A DNA stretch of 64,000 bases from Methanospirillum hungatei JF-1 (GCF_000013445.1 NC_007796.1:1090936-1154935); one strand, 5' to 3'. Counted from the stretch's first letter, positions 52,565-62,789 are shown. The notes: generated by a model from the letters alone, not told the origin. Program-made: numbers and translations.

Positions 52565-53859
52565 TATGCTCTCCCCTGTTCATAGGCATATGCAGTGTCA
52601 ATAATCCGCTCATCTTCAAAATATCGTCCGATAAGCTGTAATCCGACCGGCATGCTGTTTATTTTTCCACATGGCACAGACAAGGCAGGAACTCCTGCCA
52701 GGTTTGCCGGGACGGTCAGGATATCAGAGAGGTACATCTGCAAAGGGTCACTCTTCTCCCCAAGTTTAAAAGCAATATCTGGCATAGTAGGGCCGGCAAT
52801 TACATCTACATCCCTGAATATTCGTTCAAAGTCATCCCTGACCATCTGTCGTGCAGTCTGGGCTTTCTGGTAGTACCTGCCATAGTACCCGGCTGCAAGT
52901 GAGAATGTCCCCAGAATGATCCGACGGCGAACTTCTTTTCCAAACCCGGCTTTTCTCTGCTCGGAGTAGGCATCATGCCAGCTCTTCAGCGTCCCGACAG
53001 CAGGACCATACCTTACGCCATCAAACCGGGCCAGATTACTGGATGCTTCACTGGTACAGGTGACATAGTATGCTGATAAGGCATATTTCATTGAGGGTAT
53101 AGTGCATGGTACTGCCGTTGCGCCCATTGACTCAAGTGTATCAATTGCCTGCCTGACTACTTCAGCAACGTTTGGATTTACACCCTCGCCAAAGAACTCA
53201 TCAGGCACTCCAATCTTCAGGCCCGTAATGTCAGATACCGGATTATGTTTGTAGGGTTTGTCAACCGAGGTGGCATCACGGGAATCATGGCCGGCAATAA
53301 CCGAATAAAGGTTTGAAAGCGTTTGTACATCCCGTGCCATCGGTCCAATCTGCTCAAGAGAGTTTGCATACGCAATAAGACCAAAACGGGAGACTCTCCC
53401 ATATGTCGGTTTTAATCCGACAATACCACAAAAAGCTGCAGGACACCTGATTGAACCACCGGTATCTGAACCAATGGCACAATCAACAAGGCCGGCTGCA
53501 ACTGCTGCAGCAGATCCTCCTGATGAACCACCAGGAACCCGCTGGTGATCAAGTGGATTTAATGTCGGGCCATAGGCACTGTTCTCAGTGGTCGTGCCCA
53601 TACCAAACTCATCCATATTGGTCTTCCCGACAATCGCTGCTCCGGCATTTTTAAGCAGCGTGACCACATGGGCATCATAGGGAGGGATATATCCTTTCAA
53701 TATTTTGGAAGCGCAGGTGGTTTCAATTCCTTTTGTTGATATATTGTCCTTCACCGCAACGGTGACCCCGGAGAGCGGCCCGTCACCATAGGTAACTTCA
53801 GGAATGGTGGTAATAAACGCATGAACAGAATCATCCGGATGAAATGTCAGCTTTTTCAC
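52564..53859 (-). CDS. gatA: Aspartyl/glutamyl-tRNA amidotransferase subunit A
   Basis: The amidase subunit that releases ammonia from glutamine. The amidase-signature Ser-cisSer-Lys triad is visible: Lys in VAVKDNIS, and the serines in PGGSSGGSAAAVAAG and GSDTGGSIRCPAAFCG. Full length (431 residues). The gene lies between gatC and gatB in the standard operon with gaps of 1 nt or less. Confidence 0.96.
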   Translation of the reverse strand: MKKLTFHPDDSVHAFITTIPEVTYGDGPLSGVTVAVKDNISTKGIETTCASKILKGYIPPYDAHVVTLLKNAGAAIVGKTNMDEFGMGTTTENSAYGPTLNPLDHQRVPGGSSGGSAAAVAAGLVDCAIGSDTGGSIRCPAAFCGIVGLKPTYGRVSRFGLIAYANSLEQIGPMARDVQTLSNLYSVIAGHDSRDATSVDKPYKHNPVSDITGLKIGVPDEFFGEGVNPNVAEVVRQAIDTLESMGATAVPCTIPSMKYALSAYYVTCTSEASSNLARFDGVRYGPAVGTLKSWHDAYSEQRKAGFGKEVRRRIILGTFSLAAGYYGRYYQKAQTARQMVRDDFERIFRDVDVIAGPTMPDIAFKLGEKSDPLQMYLSDILTVPANLAGVPALSVPCGKINSMPVGLQLIGRYFEDERIIDTAYAYEQGRA

Positions 53860-53860
53860 G

Positions 53861-54130
53861 TCACATCACCCGTGGTGCTTTAAAGTACCCTTTTTCTGTC
53901 TGGCCTGCATTCTGCAGGGCTTCCTCCTGAGACAAGGAGGGAAGAACTTCATCGTCACGAAGAATATTATATCGTTCACGGATAAGCGGCTGATTCTGAT
54001 CCAGGGTATCAAGAACGGCAAAATATTCAAGAATACCTGAACACTGGTTCGTAAATTCATTTATTTCGGAATCATCAATGCCGACATCAGCGAGTTTTGC
54101 TATTTTTCTGACGTCTTCAGCGGTAACCAT
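53861..54130 (-). CDS. gatC: Aspartyl/glutamyl-tRNA amidotransferase subunit C
   Basis: The small stabilising subunit that wraps the GatA-GatB interface. MVTAEDVRKIAKLADVGIDDSEI at the N-terminus and KGYFKAPRVM at the C-terminus are the family signatures; 89 residues is typical. It starts the gatCAB run, 7 nt after the asparagine-synthetase-like gene. Confidence 0.93.
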   Translation of the reverse strand: MVTAEDVRKIAKLADVGIDDSEINEFTNQCSGILEYFAVLDTLDQNQPLIRERYNILRDDEVLPSLSQEEALQNAGQTEKGYFKAPRVM

Positions 54131-54137
54131 TGTACGT

Positions 54138-55127
54138 TTACGTCCTCCTTAAATGTGTAATGAAATCTGAAACAGAACTGTGATAACCATTCTGCCGGGC
54201 AATCCGTTTTATCTCTTTCCAGATCCCGGTCCCGTACTGCATTGCCTTTTTATCATAATATGCGAATGATTCAGGCAGATACAGTCTGGCAACTTCCCGA
54301 AGTGGTTTTTTTCGGACCCCACCCGTAACCCGATCACGAGGGGGTATTGCCTGTGCAGCGCATACAACCCTGATATCAAGATATGGCATTGACAGGTAGG
54401 CACCCATGGATCCTGCAATACTCTGATCCCGGCATCCCTGACGGGGAAGAGAAGCAAAGTCACGGGCAAAGACCTCTTCCAGGAGATGTTCCGGAGTCTC
54501 CAGGTACCTGGAATATCCTCCAAAGACCTCATCTGCTCCCTGACCAGTCAGAATTCGCTCATACCCAAGACTTTGGGCTGTTTCTGCAACAAAAAACAGA
54601 GTTGTTCCAATGGCCACATCAACCGGGTTTGGATCATCAATGAGGGAGATAACAACCGGTAGAGCTGCTGCGACATCCTCCGGTGTTATAGTCCTTACGT
54701 GTAAGGGAAGATCCAGAACTTGTGCAACTGCAGTAGCCTGCCTGATATCATGGCATCCTTCCATGCCTACCACTAGACAGGGACGTTTTGCGATTGCTGC
54801 TACCAGAGCTGAATCCACACCACCGGATAGAGCAGTAATACCGGAATCTGATCTCAGTTCAATGGCAGTCCTGATTGCATCAGCAAGGGGAAGACACGGG
54901 CAGGACGGCTTTACCGAACCAGTAACAGAACCATTGCAGATGATTGTCCCGGCCGGACATGGACCCTGAATAATGCCAAAATGATCCCGTGCAACACATG
55001 AATCATATTCTAGATAGAATTCTCCGCCAAAGTGTGTGACAATTTGAGGATCCTCGGATAATTTTTGAATAATTTCTTCATGAGATAACGGTATTCCATC
55101 CAGCTCGATCCAACCGGTCAGATGCAT
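54138..55127 (-). CDS. Asparagine synthetase-like PP-loop protein without functional glutaminase domain
   Basis: The C-terminal ~240 residues match the synthetase domain of AsnB: PP-loop ALSGGVDSALV (about 98-108), GQGADEVFGGYSRYL, LSMPYLDIRVV and KKPLREVARLYLP. The N-terminal ~85 residues look like a shrunken class II glutaminase domain (FGGEFYLEYDSCVARDHFGI) lacking the N-terminal nucleophile Cys2. The enzyme can therefore probably not use glutamine; it may use free ammonia or a different substrate. It heads the gatCAB operon, so a link to asparagine or amide supply is suggested. Confidence 0.75.
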   Translation of the reverse strand: MHLTGWIELDGIPLSHEEIIQKLSEDPQIVTHFGGEFYLEYDSCVARDHFGIIQGPCPAGTIICNGSVTGSVKPSCPCLPLADAIRTAIELRSDSGITALSGGVDSALVAAIAKRPCLVVGMEGCHDIRQATAVAQVLDLPLHVRTITPEDVAAALPVVISLIDDPNPVDVAIGTTLFFVAETAQSLGYERILTGQGADEVFGGYSRYLETPEHLLEEVFARDFASLPRQGCRDQSIAGSMGAYLSMPYLDIRVVCAAQAIPPRDRVTGGVRKKPLREVARLYLPESFAYYDKKAMQYGTGIWKEIKRIARQNGYHSSVSDFITHLRRT

Positions 55128-55215
55128 ATATCTCAGGAGGTGAGCTACACGAATTATAAATGTGATCTGAATACCTCTTCCACCACCTGATCACGTTGAG
55201 ACAGACTTTTACCAT

Positions 55216-55226
55216 ACAAATATATA
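55216..55226 (+). promoter_or_regulatory. TATA-like element for GH26-like gene
   Basis: aaatatatata, 41-51 bp upstream of the chosen start at 55267, in the divergent spacer with the AsnB-like gene. Confidence 0.4.
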
Positions 55227-55266
55227 TACCTCCAATAGGTTTGTGGCTATGAAGGGGGGAGTAATT

Positions 55267-56304
55267 ATGAATCGAGGACTCGGACTGATAATAATCCTTA
55301 CTTTGTTCTGTTCATTTGCGTCAGCTCTGCCCCCAGGTTTTTGCCTGGGAGAGGAGGGGGGCCTTGCGCTTGGGGTATTTGCTCCAGAAAAAACTCCATC
55401 CGGAGAAGAACATATCCTTCTGGATGAGATTCAGGCGTTCAGGGAAAAAATCGGAAGACCTATAGCAATTGGAGTGTTTTCAGATGAATGGATGAATGAC
55501 CGGAAATTTCCTGCAGAAAATGCAAAAACCCTGCGCAATGAAGGAATGGTTCCCTATATCAGGTTCATGATGCGAAGCTCTGATACACCATATCAGAAAG
55601 AACCGTTCTATACTCTTAGCAACATTGCATTGGGTAAATTTGATGGAGAACTCATATCCTGGGCCAGGGAAGCCAGATCTTTTGGTTCACCGATCCTCAT
55701 TGAATATGGTACTGAAATAAACCAGTGGAACTATCCCTGGAACGGATACTGGAATGGTAACCAGAAGGGTCAGGATTTATTCAAAGATGCATACCGCCAT
55801 ATTATTCGTATTATGCGAGAAGAGGGTGCCTCAAATCTTATCTGGATTTATCATGTAAATGCAGAGAGTCAGCCAGCAGATGAATGGAATAATATGACCG
55901 GGTATTATCCAGGAGATGAATATTGTGACCTAGTGGCAGTATCGCTGTTTGGAACCAAAAAACCCTTTGAGACCGGAACAAAAAAATTCAGCGATGCCAT
56001 TTATAGTACTTTGTCCACCCTGCAGGCAGGGGGAATCCAAAAACCCATCCTGCTTATCACCGGGACAGATGTGCAGAGCAGATTTGAGGATCCTGCTACG
56101 TTTGTATCAAATGTTCTCTCATCACTTTCCGGACAGACCTGGCCTGATATCAAGGGTCTTATCTGGCTCAATGCTGCCTGGAAGAATGATAATAATCCAC
56201 TTCATGATACATCAATGAGACTGCAGGATAATGCAACGGTGGCAGCTGCATTCAAATCGGGTCTGCAGACCATACAGATCCAGGGGCTTCTGACCTGTTC
56301 ATAA
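55267..56304 (+). CDS. Exported glycoside hydrolase family 26-like protein
   Basis: Start 55267 (MNRGLGLIIILTLFCSFASA) is preferred: a GGGGGGAG site lies 7 nt upstream and a clear signal peptide results. The mature part has a TIM-barrel pattern resembling GH26 beta-mannanases: LIEYGTEINQWNYPWNGYWNG contains the acid/base-type Glu, and SNLIWIYHVNAES the next strand. At the expected nucleophile strand the sequence is KPILLITGTDVQS, with no Glu. It may be a non-catalytic glycan-binding relative or use another residue. Divergent from the AsnB-like gene. Confidence 0.65.
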   Translation: MNRGLGLIIILTLFCSFASALPPGFCLGEEGGLALGVFAPEKTPSGEEHILLDEIQAFREKIGRPIAIGVFSDEWMNDRKFPAENAKTLRNEGMVPYIRFMMRSSDTPYQKEPFYTLSNIALGKFDGELISWAREARSFGSPILIEYGTEINQWNYPWNGYWNGNQKGQDLFKDAYRHIIRIMREEGASNLIWIYHVNAESQPADEWNNMTGYYPGDEYCDLVAVSLFGTKKPFETGTKKFSDAIYSTLSTLQAGGIQKPILLITGTDVQSRFEDPATFVSNVLSSLSGQTWPDIKGLIWLNAAWKNDNNPLHDTSMRLQDNATVAAAFKSGLQTIQIQGLLTCS

Positions 56305-56320
56305 TTTTTTAATAAATCCC

Positions 56321-56800
56321 ATGCACAAATGCGGACTATCTCCTCTGCTTTCTTCTGATTGCAGAGTTCTGATCCTTGGAAGTTACCCCTCAGTCTTATC
56401 CATAAAAGCCGGGGAATATTATGCTCATCCCCGGAACATGTTCTGGAAGATCATGGAAATAATTCTCAATATCCCGCATAATCAGACATATACTACCCGT
56501 ATCTCACTTCTATTAAATCATGGAATAGGATTATGGGACGTGTATGCAGCATGTTCAAGAGAGAAAAGTGCAGATGCCCATATCAAGGACCCGGTTCCAA
56601 ACGAATTGAAAACTCTCATCCTGAATCATCAGGATATCAGGATCATTTTTTTAAATGGCCGGGCAGCTGAAAAAGGCTTCAGAAAATTTTTTCCGGATAT
56701 ATCTTTACAAACTATCTATCTGCCATCATCCAGCCCTGCTCATGCAGTACATCTAGAGGAAAAAATCAAACGGTGGAGAGAAATAACCAAGTTTCTATAG
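56321..56800 (+). CDS. HDG-type (UDG family 6) DNA-hypoxanthine glycosylase
   Basis: A 159-residue uracil-DNA-glycosylase-fold protein with the family 6 pattern [20 protein letters not shown] followed by [10 protein letters not shown], and the C-terminal [10 protein letters not shown] loop. HDG enzymes remove hypoxanthine (deaminated adenine) from DNA and have little uracil activity. The gene lies 16 nt after the GH26-like gene and overlaps the convergent enolase gene by 6 nt. Assignment rests on the motifs. Confidence 0.8.
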   Translation: MHKCGLSPLLSSDCRVLILGSYPSVLSIKAGEYYAHPRNMFWKIMEIILNIPHNQTYTTRISLLLNHGIGLWDVYAACSREKSADAHIKDPVPNELKTLILNHQDIRIIFLNGRAAEKGFRKFFPDISLQTIYLPSSSPAHAVHLEEKIKRWREITKFL

Positions 56801-58075
56801 GTGCCTGATCTCCCTTTTCTTTCCTGCGTAAGTTGCACGGGAGCCGAGTTCTTCATGAATTCTCATAAGCTGGTTATATTTTTCTACCCGTTCTCCCCTG
56901 CAGGGTGCCCCGGTTTTAATCTGGCCGGTGCCGAGACTTACCGTAAGATCCGCAATAAAGGAATCCACAGTCTCACCACTCCGATGTGATATCATTGAAC
57001 TCCACCCGGCATTTCGCGCCATAGTAACGGCAGATATTGTCTCAGTGACTGTCCCTATCTGGTTCAGTTTGATGAGGACTGCATTTGCTGCCTTTTCTGA
57101 AATACCTCGTGAAATGCGTTTCGTATTCGTCACAAAAATATCATCTCCGACCAGCTGGACCTTCTTTCCGATGGCTTTTGTCATCGCAATCCACCCATTC
57201 CAGTCATCTTCAGAGAGCCCGTCTTCAATGGAGATGATCGGATATACTGCGACCATATCCTCATAATATCCTGTCATTTCTTCGGATGAGAGTTTCTTCC
57301 CTTCACTCTTCAATTCATATACACCATCTGAATAAAACTCACTCGATGCAGGATCAAGTGCAAGTGAGATATCTTTCCCGGGTTTATATCCGGCCATCTC
57401 AATTGCTTCGGTTATAAAATCCAGAGGAGCCCGGTTTGATGAGACTTTGGGAGCAAAACCCCCCTCATCCCCGACACCAGTTGAGAGACCTCGTTTTTTC
57501 AGGATTGCTTTTAAAGTGTGATAGACCTCACATCCCCATCTGACAGCTTCAGGAAAATCAGGAGCTCCGACCGGAGCTATCATATACTCCTGGAAATCCG
57601 CTCCCTGCCAGTTTGCATGGGCACCTCCATTTAAAATATTCATATACGGAACCGGGAGAAGATATGTCCGGTCTGCAAGGTGTTCATATAATGGAACCTG
57701 TAATGCCTGGGAAGCTGCACGAGCTACTGCCATGGAAACCGGGAGGATCGCATTTGCTCCAAGATGGCCTTTGTTATCCGTTCCATCCAATGAAATCAAC
57801 TGGTTGTCTACAGCAGGCTGATCAGTACTGTCCATTCCCAACAGGGATTTGCGAATATCGGTATTGATAGCCTCTACCGCTTTTTTAACACCTTTACCAA
57901 AAAAACGAAAATCACCATCACGCTTTTCTATTGCTTCATGTGTTCCGGTCGATGCTCCGGAGGGGCATGCTGCCCGTCCAAAATACCCGCCGACCAGAGT
58001 TATATCTACTTCAACAGCGGGATTACCACGTGAATCAATGATCTCTCTTCCAAAAACCTTCTCTATCTGAACCAT
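56795..58075 (-). CDS. eno: Enolase
   Basis: Interconverts 2-phosphoglycerate and phosphoenolpyruvate. Motifs: [11 protein letters not shown] near the N-terminus, [17 protein letters not shown], the magnesium ligands in [11 protein letters not shown] and VGDDIFVTN, catalytic Lys in [12 protein letters not shown] and the signature [18 protein letters not shown]. Full length (426 residues). It converges with the HDG gene, overlapping it by 6 nt. Confidence 0.97.
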   Translation of the reverse strand: MVQIEKVFGREIIDSRGNPAVEVDITLVGGYFGRAACPSGASTGTHEAIEKRDGDFRFFGKGVKKAVEAINTDIRKSLLGMDSTDQPAVDNQLISLDGTDNKGHLGANAILPVSMAVARAASQALQVPLYEHLADRTYLLPVPYMNILNGGAHANWQGADFQEYMIAPVGAPDFPEAVRWGCEVYHTLKAILKKRGLSTGVGDEGGFAPKVSSNRAPLDFITEAIEMAGYKPGKDISLALDPASSEFYSDGVYELKSEGKKLSSEEMTGYYEDMVAVYPIISIEDGLSEDDWNGWIAMTKAIGKKVQLVGDDIFVTNTKRISRGISEKAANAVLIKLNQIGTVTETISAVTMARNAGWSSMISHRSGETVDSFIADLTVSLGTGQIKTGAPCRGERVEKYNQLMRIHEELGSRATYAGKKREIRHL

Positions 58076-58086
58076 AGGATTTCCTT

Positions 58087-58743
58087 TTATGCTCCAATGC
58101 TTGCAAGGCTGCAGGATTCTGTCACATATACCCAGTATGAACGGGTGGGCTCCAACATCCTTGAATCAGCCTGCTCATTTGATCCACCATTGACGATGGT
58201 TACCTCAAACTGCTGGATAGCAGGGTCCCACCCGATAACCTCAGTCCAGGTATTCCTGATAGAAAGCAATGAATCACGGGCTGATGCCGGAGTATTTCCA
58301 GTAAATCCAAACATGTTCCATCCGGCAGTCATATCCTTTACCGGGGGGACCTGGAGGGGGTCATCTGAAAAACGAAGGTGAACGCGAAATGGAGTGGTGG
58401 AGTAAACCCAGTATCCCTCAAGCGGGAGAATTTTATCATCAGCCGTCAGATCATTCCATCCTCCATCCTTCTGATTATAGGTCCAGATACTGTGACCGGC
58501 AGAGTCAAGACCGTTAAAAATAGAGGCTGTATTTGCATCATTTGCCAGACGTCGGGGGACAGATACAAAATTCCAACCCGCAACCAGGTTTATAGACCCA
58601 TTTAGATAGTCGGATACTTCCTGATCACCTGGCCCTGATAGAACAGGTGTCTGTTCACCTGTAACAGATTCTTCCCCTGATACTAAAAAACTGCATACAA
58701 ATAAAAAAATGCAGAGTACACCGAATAGTGATAATCTGGTCAT
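58087..58743 (-). CDS. Small exported protein of unknown function
   Basis: Start 58743 ([23 protein letters not shown]) is chosen because AAGGACG lies just upstream and a signal peptide results; the frame runs open to 58863. The mature ~195 residues contain two similar segments ([16 protein letters not shown] and [14 protein letters not shown]) and YWVY twice ([11 protein letters not shown] and [12 protein letters not shown]). This 'AGWN...F...YWVY' repeat is seen in archaeal and bacterial surface proteins. No enzyme motif is present. It lies 11 nt upstream of enolase. Confidence 0.7.
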   Translation of the reverse strand: MTRLSLFGVLCIFLFVCSFLVSGEESVTGEQTPVLSGPGDQEVSDYLNGSINLVAGWNFVSVPRRLANDANTASIFNGLDSAGHSIWTYNQKDGGWNDLTADDKILPLEGYWVYSTTPFRVHLRFSDDPLQVPPVKDMTAGWNMFGFTGNTPASARDSLLSIRNTWTEVIGWDPAIQQFEVTIVNGGSNEQADSRMLEPTRSYWVYVTESCSLASIGA

Positions 58744-58847
58744 AACGTCCTTACCTGCTTTTCCAATTAAAAGCATTTCTGTGTAACTATATTTCACTTT
58801 GTCGTCATGAGATATTCTCTTTACATCAGGCAGACATATGCTCTTTT

Positions 58848-59747
58848 GTGAAATCCTTTTCACTCACAGAGTCACAACTTCCTTTCGATCTCGATCTCTC
58901 ACTCTCATGCGGGCAGATATTTGGATGGAAGAAAACAAGGGATACATGGAAAGGGGTACATAATGGGAGTATTGTAACAATCAGACAGAAGGGCATTCTC
59001 ATCGAATATGATGGATTATCACAGCAGGATGTCATCCGGTTTTTAGGGTTATCTGATCCCATCTCTGATATTATCGAATCCATAAGAGAACATATCATCG
59101 CATACAAAGGTTCACCAGATCGATTTTTTGAAACCAGGTACAGCCAGTCACGGGGACTCCGGATACTCAGGCAACATCCCTGGGAATGCCTGGTGAGTTT
59201 CATCTGTTCGGCAAACTCGAATGTCAGCACTATCGGGAAACGAATCAACCTCATTCTTGGGCGATATGGCACCTCATGCACACTATTCGAGAACACGTTC
59301 CCGGATCCAGCAGTACTCTCTCAATGCCAGGAACCAGAACTTCGGGAATGCCTGACAGGATACCGGGCTCCCTACCTGATAAAAACCGCTCAGTATATTC
59401 ATGAGCATCCTGACTTCTTTCATCAGGTCAGAAAAATGGAATACCATCAGGCAAAAGACACGTTGATGAATTTACCCGGAGTCGGACCAAAAGTTGCAGA
59501 CTGCGTTTTACTCTTTGCATTTGAACATCTCAATGCAGTCCCGGTGGACATCCGGATACGGAAGATAATTGAAGATAAATACGCCAGTCTTATCCACACC
59601 GATAAGAGTGGAAAACTCCCCTATGATACTATTGGCGGATTCTGCAGGGAGTACTTTGGTCCTTATGCCGGATATGCCCAACAATATCTCTTTGCTACCC
59701 GCGATTTGGAAAAAGGAGAGGTTACCAGATCTGCTGAATTACCATGA
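58848..59747 (+). CDS. 8-oxoguanine DNA glycosylase (OGG1-type)
   Basis: A bifunctional DNA glycosylase/AP lyase removing 8-oxoguanine. GTG start at 58848; the ATG ten bases earlier is out of frame. N-terminal LDLSLSCGQIFGWKKT matches the OGG N-domain, and the helix-hairpin-helix LPGVGPKVADCVLLFA carries the Schiff-base K215, followed by the catalytic D234 (VPVDIRI). At 299 residues it resembles archaeal OGG1-like enzymes. It overlaps the convergent PiT gene by 26 nt and is divergent from the exported protein. Confidence 0.88.
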   Translation: MKSFSLTESQLPFDLDLSLSCGQIFGWKKTRDTWKGVHNGSIVTIRQKGILIEYDGLSQQDVIRFLGLSDPISDIIESIREHIIAYKGSPDRFFETRYSQSRGLRILRQHPWECLVSFICSANSNVSTIGKRINLILGRYGTSCTLFENTFPDPAVLSQCQEPELRECLTGYRAPYLIKTAQYIHEHPDFFHQVRKMEYHQAKDTLMNLPGVGPKVADCVLLFAFEHLNAVPVDIRIRKIIEDKYASLIHTDKSGKLPYDTIGGFCREYFGPYAGYAQQYLFATRDLEKGEVTRSAELP

Positions 59748-60906
59748 ATACACAATAAGCACACGTTGCGGTCAGCGGAATCGTAATGATCCATGCCGTG
59801 ACAATCTGCCTCACAATAGACCACTGAACTGCTGAACTTCCCTGCGTTGCACCAACCCCCATGATACATCCACTGATTGCATGAGTGCTGGATACCGGAA
59901 CACCAAAAAGTGTTACAAATAAAAGAACAAAACCGCCGCCTGCTTCAGCACAAAAGCCCTGATACGGACGCAGGTGAGTAATCCGCTTCGCCATTGTCCT
60001 GACGATCTTCCATCCTCCGGTCAGGGTTCCCAGTGATATTGCCGCACTAGACATGAGGATTACCCAGAGAGGGACATGGAAGTCATTCAATACCCCTGCT
60101 GTAACCAGCATAGCAGTAATTATACCCATTGCATGCTGTGCATCATTACTCCCATGACCGATACTGTAAAACGAAGCCGATACGATCTGCAGTTTATTAA
60201 ATATTTTATTCATTACCTGCTGGTCTGCATTCCGGCATAACCTGATAACCAGACATCCGAAGATGAACGCTCCTGCAAATCCCAGTGATGGTGAGATGAC
60301 AATGAAGAGAATGATTCCTAATAGGCCGCTGATAGGAAGAATATGGAACATAATACAAAGGGGAATTGAGAACACAAATCCAAAAAATCCTCCTATCTTC
60401 AGATAATGATTAAGATCGGGCTCATGTTTTCGCTTGGCAATCCCTGCCAGAAAGACTGCACCGATAAGTGCCCCGATAAGCCCGAAAAGAATCACCCCTC
60501 CGATCAACGGCAATGAAGGAAGGATGACAACACTCATCCCCCCATAGGCAACCGCAGTTCCAATCAGACCCCCAACCATCGCATGGGTGGATGATATCGG
60601 AATCCCGATATATGCAGTCGCATAAATCCAGAAAGATGCGACGAGAATACCAACGATAATAACCTCAAGCGTAAGCCATTCAGGTGCCACAATCCCTTTC
60701 CCAATCGTCTTTGCAATAGCCGTGGTAAAGAACAACGGGCCAATAAGGTTAAAAAATGCTGCCAGACAAACTGCCTGCAGGGGTGTCAGGACACGGGTTG
60801 CAACAATGGTAGAAATGGAATTTGCCGCATCATGAAGACCATTTAAAAAATTAAAAAGGAGAGCGATAGCAATGCCAATGATGAGGATGCTTTCCATACT
60901 GATCAC
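59722..60906 (-). CDS. PiT-family inorganic phosphate transporter, copy 1
   Basis: A membrane symporter of the PiT type with about ten helices and the duplicated family signature: FLNGLHDAANSISTIVATRVL near the N-terminus and SIGHGSNDAQHAMG in the middle, with GVPVSSTHAISG late in the sequence. The DUF47 gene before it overlaps its start by 4 nt. With the next cassette it forms a tandem duplicate. The exact ion (phosphate, possibly sulfate) is not proven. Confidence 0.92.
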   Translation of the reverse strand: MISMESILIIGIAIALLFNFLNGLHDAANSISTIVATRVLTPLQAVCLAAFFNLIGPLFFTTAIAKTIGKGIVAPEWLTLEVIIVGILVASFWIYATAYIGIPISSTHAMVGGLIGTAVAYGGMSVVILPSLPLIGGVILFGLIGALIGAVFLAGIAKRKHEPDLNHYLKIGGFFGFVFSIPLCIMFHILPISGLLGIILFIVISPSLGFAGAFIFGCLVIRLCRNADQQVMNKIFNKLQIVSASFYSIGHGSNDAQHAMGIITAMLVTAGVLNDFHVPLWVILMSSAAISLGTLTGGWKIVRTMAKRITHLRPYQGFCAEAGGGFVLLFVTLFGVPVSSTHAISGCIMGVGATQGSSAVQWSIVRQIVTAWIITIPLTATCAYCVFMVIQQIW

Positions 60907-61532
60907 GAATGCCTGATACTGATATCCGAAAGGACGTTCGCAACATCTTCACATTTGTCAGTAGCAGTCTCCAGACACTCGTAAATATCCTTTAATTTTA
61001 TCGTCGTCATGGGATCTTCCAAGGCAAACAGCCGCTGGATTGCATGAGATAACAGATCATCTGCCATGTTCTCAAGCCTGTTAATTTCTATGCCACAACT
61101 TTCCAGTGGATTACTGTTCCTGAAAGAACGAATTCCCTTCACCCCGCATTGCAGCTGGACTGTTGACAACCTGATAAGCTGGGCAAAGTTCTGCATCGTC
61201 TTGTCATAGTCCTTTATTCCATAAATGAAAAGTTTCTCAGCCGAATCATCAATGTAGTCCAAAACATCATCAAGTGCTGATGCGAGTCTTGATATCTCCA
61301 GCGGATCAAGCGGAGTGATAAATGTGCGATTTAAATGTTCGTATATTTCATGGGTGATTAAATCGCCCCTGTGTTCCAGTTCTTTAATCTCTTTATAGGT
61401 TGATTCAGGCTCAGTCTTTTTTGTAACCATCTGCTCCAGTTTGTCGGCCGCCTGAACTACAATACCGGCCATTTGCTCAAAAAGGTCAAAAAATACTTTG
61501 TCCTGTGGAATCAGCCATTCCTTAATCCCCAC
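60903..61532 (-). CDS. DUF47/PhoU-like transport regulator, copy 1
   Basis: A 209-residue all-helical protein of the PhoU-like DUF47 family, with the repeated E/D-rich metal-binding signature ELEHRGDLITHEIYEHLN and LASALDDVLDYIDDSAEKL. In many genomes this protein partners a PiT transporter. It is directly coupled to the PiT gene downstream (4-nt overlap). A regulatory or accessory role is inferred from context. Confidence 0.9.
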   Translation of the reverse strand: MGIKEWLIPQDKVFFDLFEQMAGIVVQAADKLEQMVTKKTEPESTYKEIKELEHRGDLITHEIYEHLNRTFITPLDPLEISRLASALDDVLDYIDDSAEKLFIYGIKDYDKTMQNFAQLIRLSTVQLQCGVKGIRSFRNSNPLESCGIEINRLENMADDLLSHAIQRLFALEDPMTTIKLKDIYECLETATDKCEDVANVLSDISIRHS

Positions 61533-61580
61533 AGTAATCTGAACAAATACCCCTTACATACGTAAAAAGACACCGGTCTG

Positions 61581-62786
61581 TCACCATACCATATCAAGGA
61601 TGATAAGACCTGCCTGCAGAAAAAATGAATACCCAATATAACATGCCGCAGATGTCGTAACCGCAAGCGGGAACGTAACTATCCATGTCGTTACAATATC
61701 TCTCACAACATTCCAGTCAACAGCATTTTTTCCCCTGGTAGCACCGACCCCGACGATAGAGCCACTGATGATATGAGTGGAGGAGGTAGGAATACCGGAT
61801 ATTGTCAGGGCAGATATGACAAGCCCTCCTGCAGTAGATGCACAAAATCCCTGGTATGGCCGAATCCGGGTTATCCCTTTTGCCATCCTGGTAATGACAT
61901 TCCACCCTCCGAAGACCGTCCCGGCGCCGATGGCAAGGGCTGATGCTGCCATCACCCAGAATGGAGCCGAGAAATCTTCAGCCAGACCTCCGGCAATAAA
62001 AAGGGCGGCGATAATACCCACTGCATGCAGGCCATCGTTGGCCCCATGTCCTATCGCCTGAATTCCACCGGCGACGACCTGAAGGGGGAAGAAAATTTTA
62101 TTTCTTGTACTTTGCCGGGAAAATCTGAAGATATAAGAGACCAGGATATCGAGAAAAAACCCTCCAAGAAAACCGATAGTCGGGGATATCACGATAAAAA
62201 TAAAAATCGCCAGAAGGCCGCTTACTTCGAGAGCACCAACGCCCATAAGAGAAACAATCATAAGGGAAAACCCCCCGACAGCTCCTGCTACAACTCCCAG
62301 CTTTACTGGTCCTTTGAGTATCCAGAAGATGATAGAAAGACAAACTCCTCCGCAGAGTGCTCCCACAAAACCAGACATGGCAACAGACTGGAGCATCAGA
62401 AGAGACGGCCATATTACCGTGGAAAGGCCAAATGCTGCGATTGATGATCCAACCATACATCCGATAAGGGCATGACTTGCTGATATCGGAAATCCTTTCG
62501 CCGTTAAAATACTAAGGAGCAGGACCCCGCAAAAAAGTGCAATTACCAAAGTTACAGGAGTCAGGGCACCCGCTTGTACAACACCGGTTCCAATGGTCTT
62601 TGCAATAGCAGTCGTCAATAAAAATGGTCCTGCAATATTGCAGACTGCCGCCAGAATGAGGGCATATAGTGGTCTCACTGCCCGTGTGGCTACTATCGTG
62701 GCAATCGAATTCCCGGCATCATTCAGACCATTGACAAAATTAAATAATAGTGCCAGGAAAATCCCAAAGATGATGATAAATTCCAT
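61581..62786 (-). CDS. PiT-family inorganic phosphate transporter, copy 2
   Basis: A 401-residue paralogue of the PiT at 59722-60906, with NFVNGLNDAGNSIATIVATRAV, AIGHGANDGLHAVG and GIPTSSTHIISGSIVGVGATRG. It is about ten helices long and complete. It starts 3 nt after its own DUF47 gene, the same order as in copy 1, so the two cassettes are a tandem duplication that has since diverged. Confidence 0.92.
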   Translation of the reverse strand: MEFIIIFGIFLALLFNFVNGLNDAGNSIATIVATRAVRPLYALILAAVCNIAGPFLLTTAIAKTIGTGVVQAGALTPVTLVIALFCGVLLLSILTAKGFPISASHALIGCMVGSSIAAFGLSTVIWPSLLMLQSVAMSGFVGALCGGVCLSIIFWILKGPVKLGVVAGAVGGFSLMIVSLMGVGALEVSGLLAIFIFIVISPTIGFLGGFFLDILVSYIFRFSRQSTRNKIFFPLQVVAGGIQAIGHGANDGLHAVGIIAALFIAGGLAEDFSAPFWVMAASALAIGAGTVFGGWNVITRMAKGITRIRPYQGFCASTAGGLVISALTISGIPTSSTHIISGSIVGVGATRGKNAVDWNVVRDIVTTWIVTFPLAVTTSAACYIGYSFFLQAGLIILDMVW

Positions 62787-62789
62787 GGC

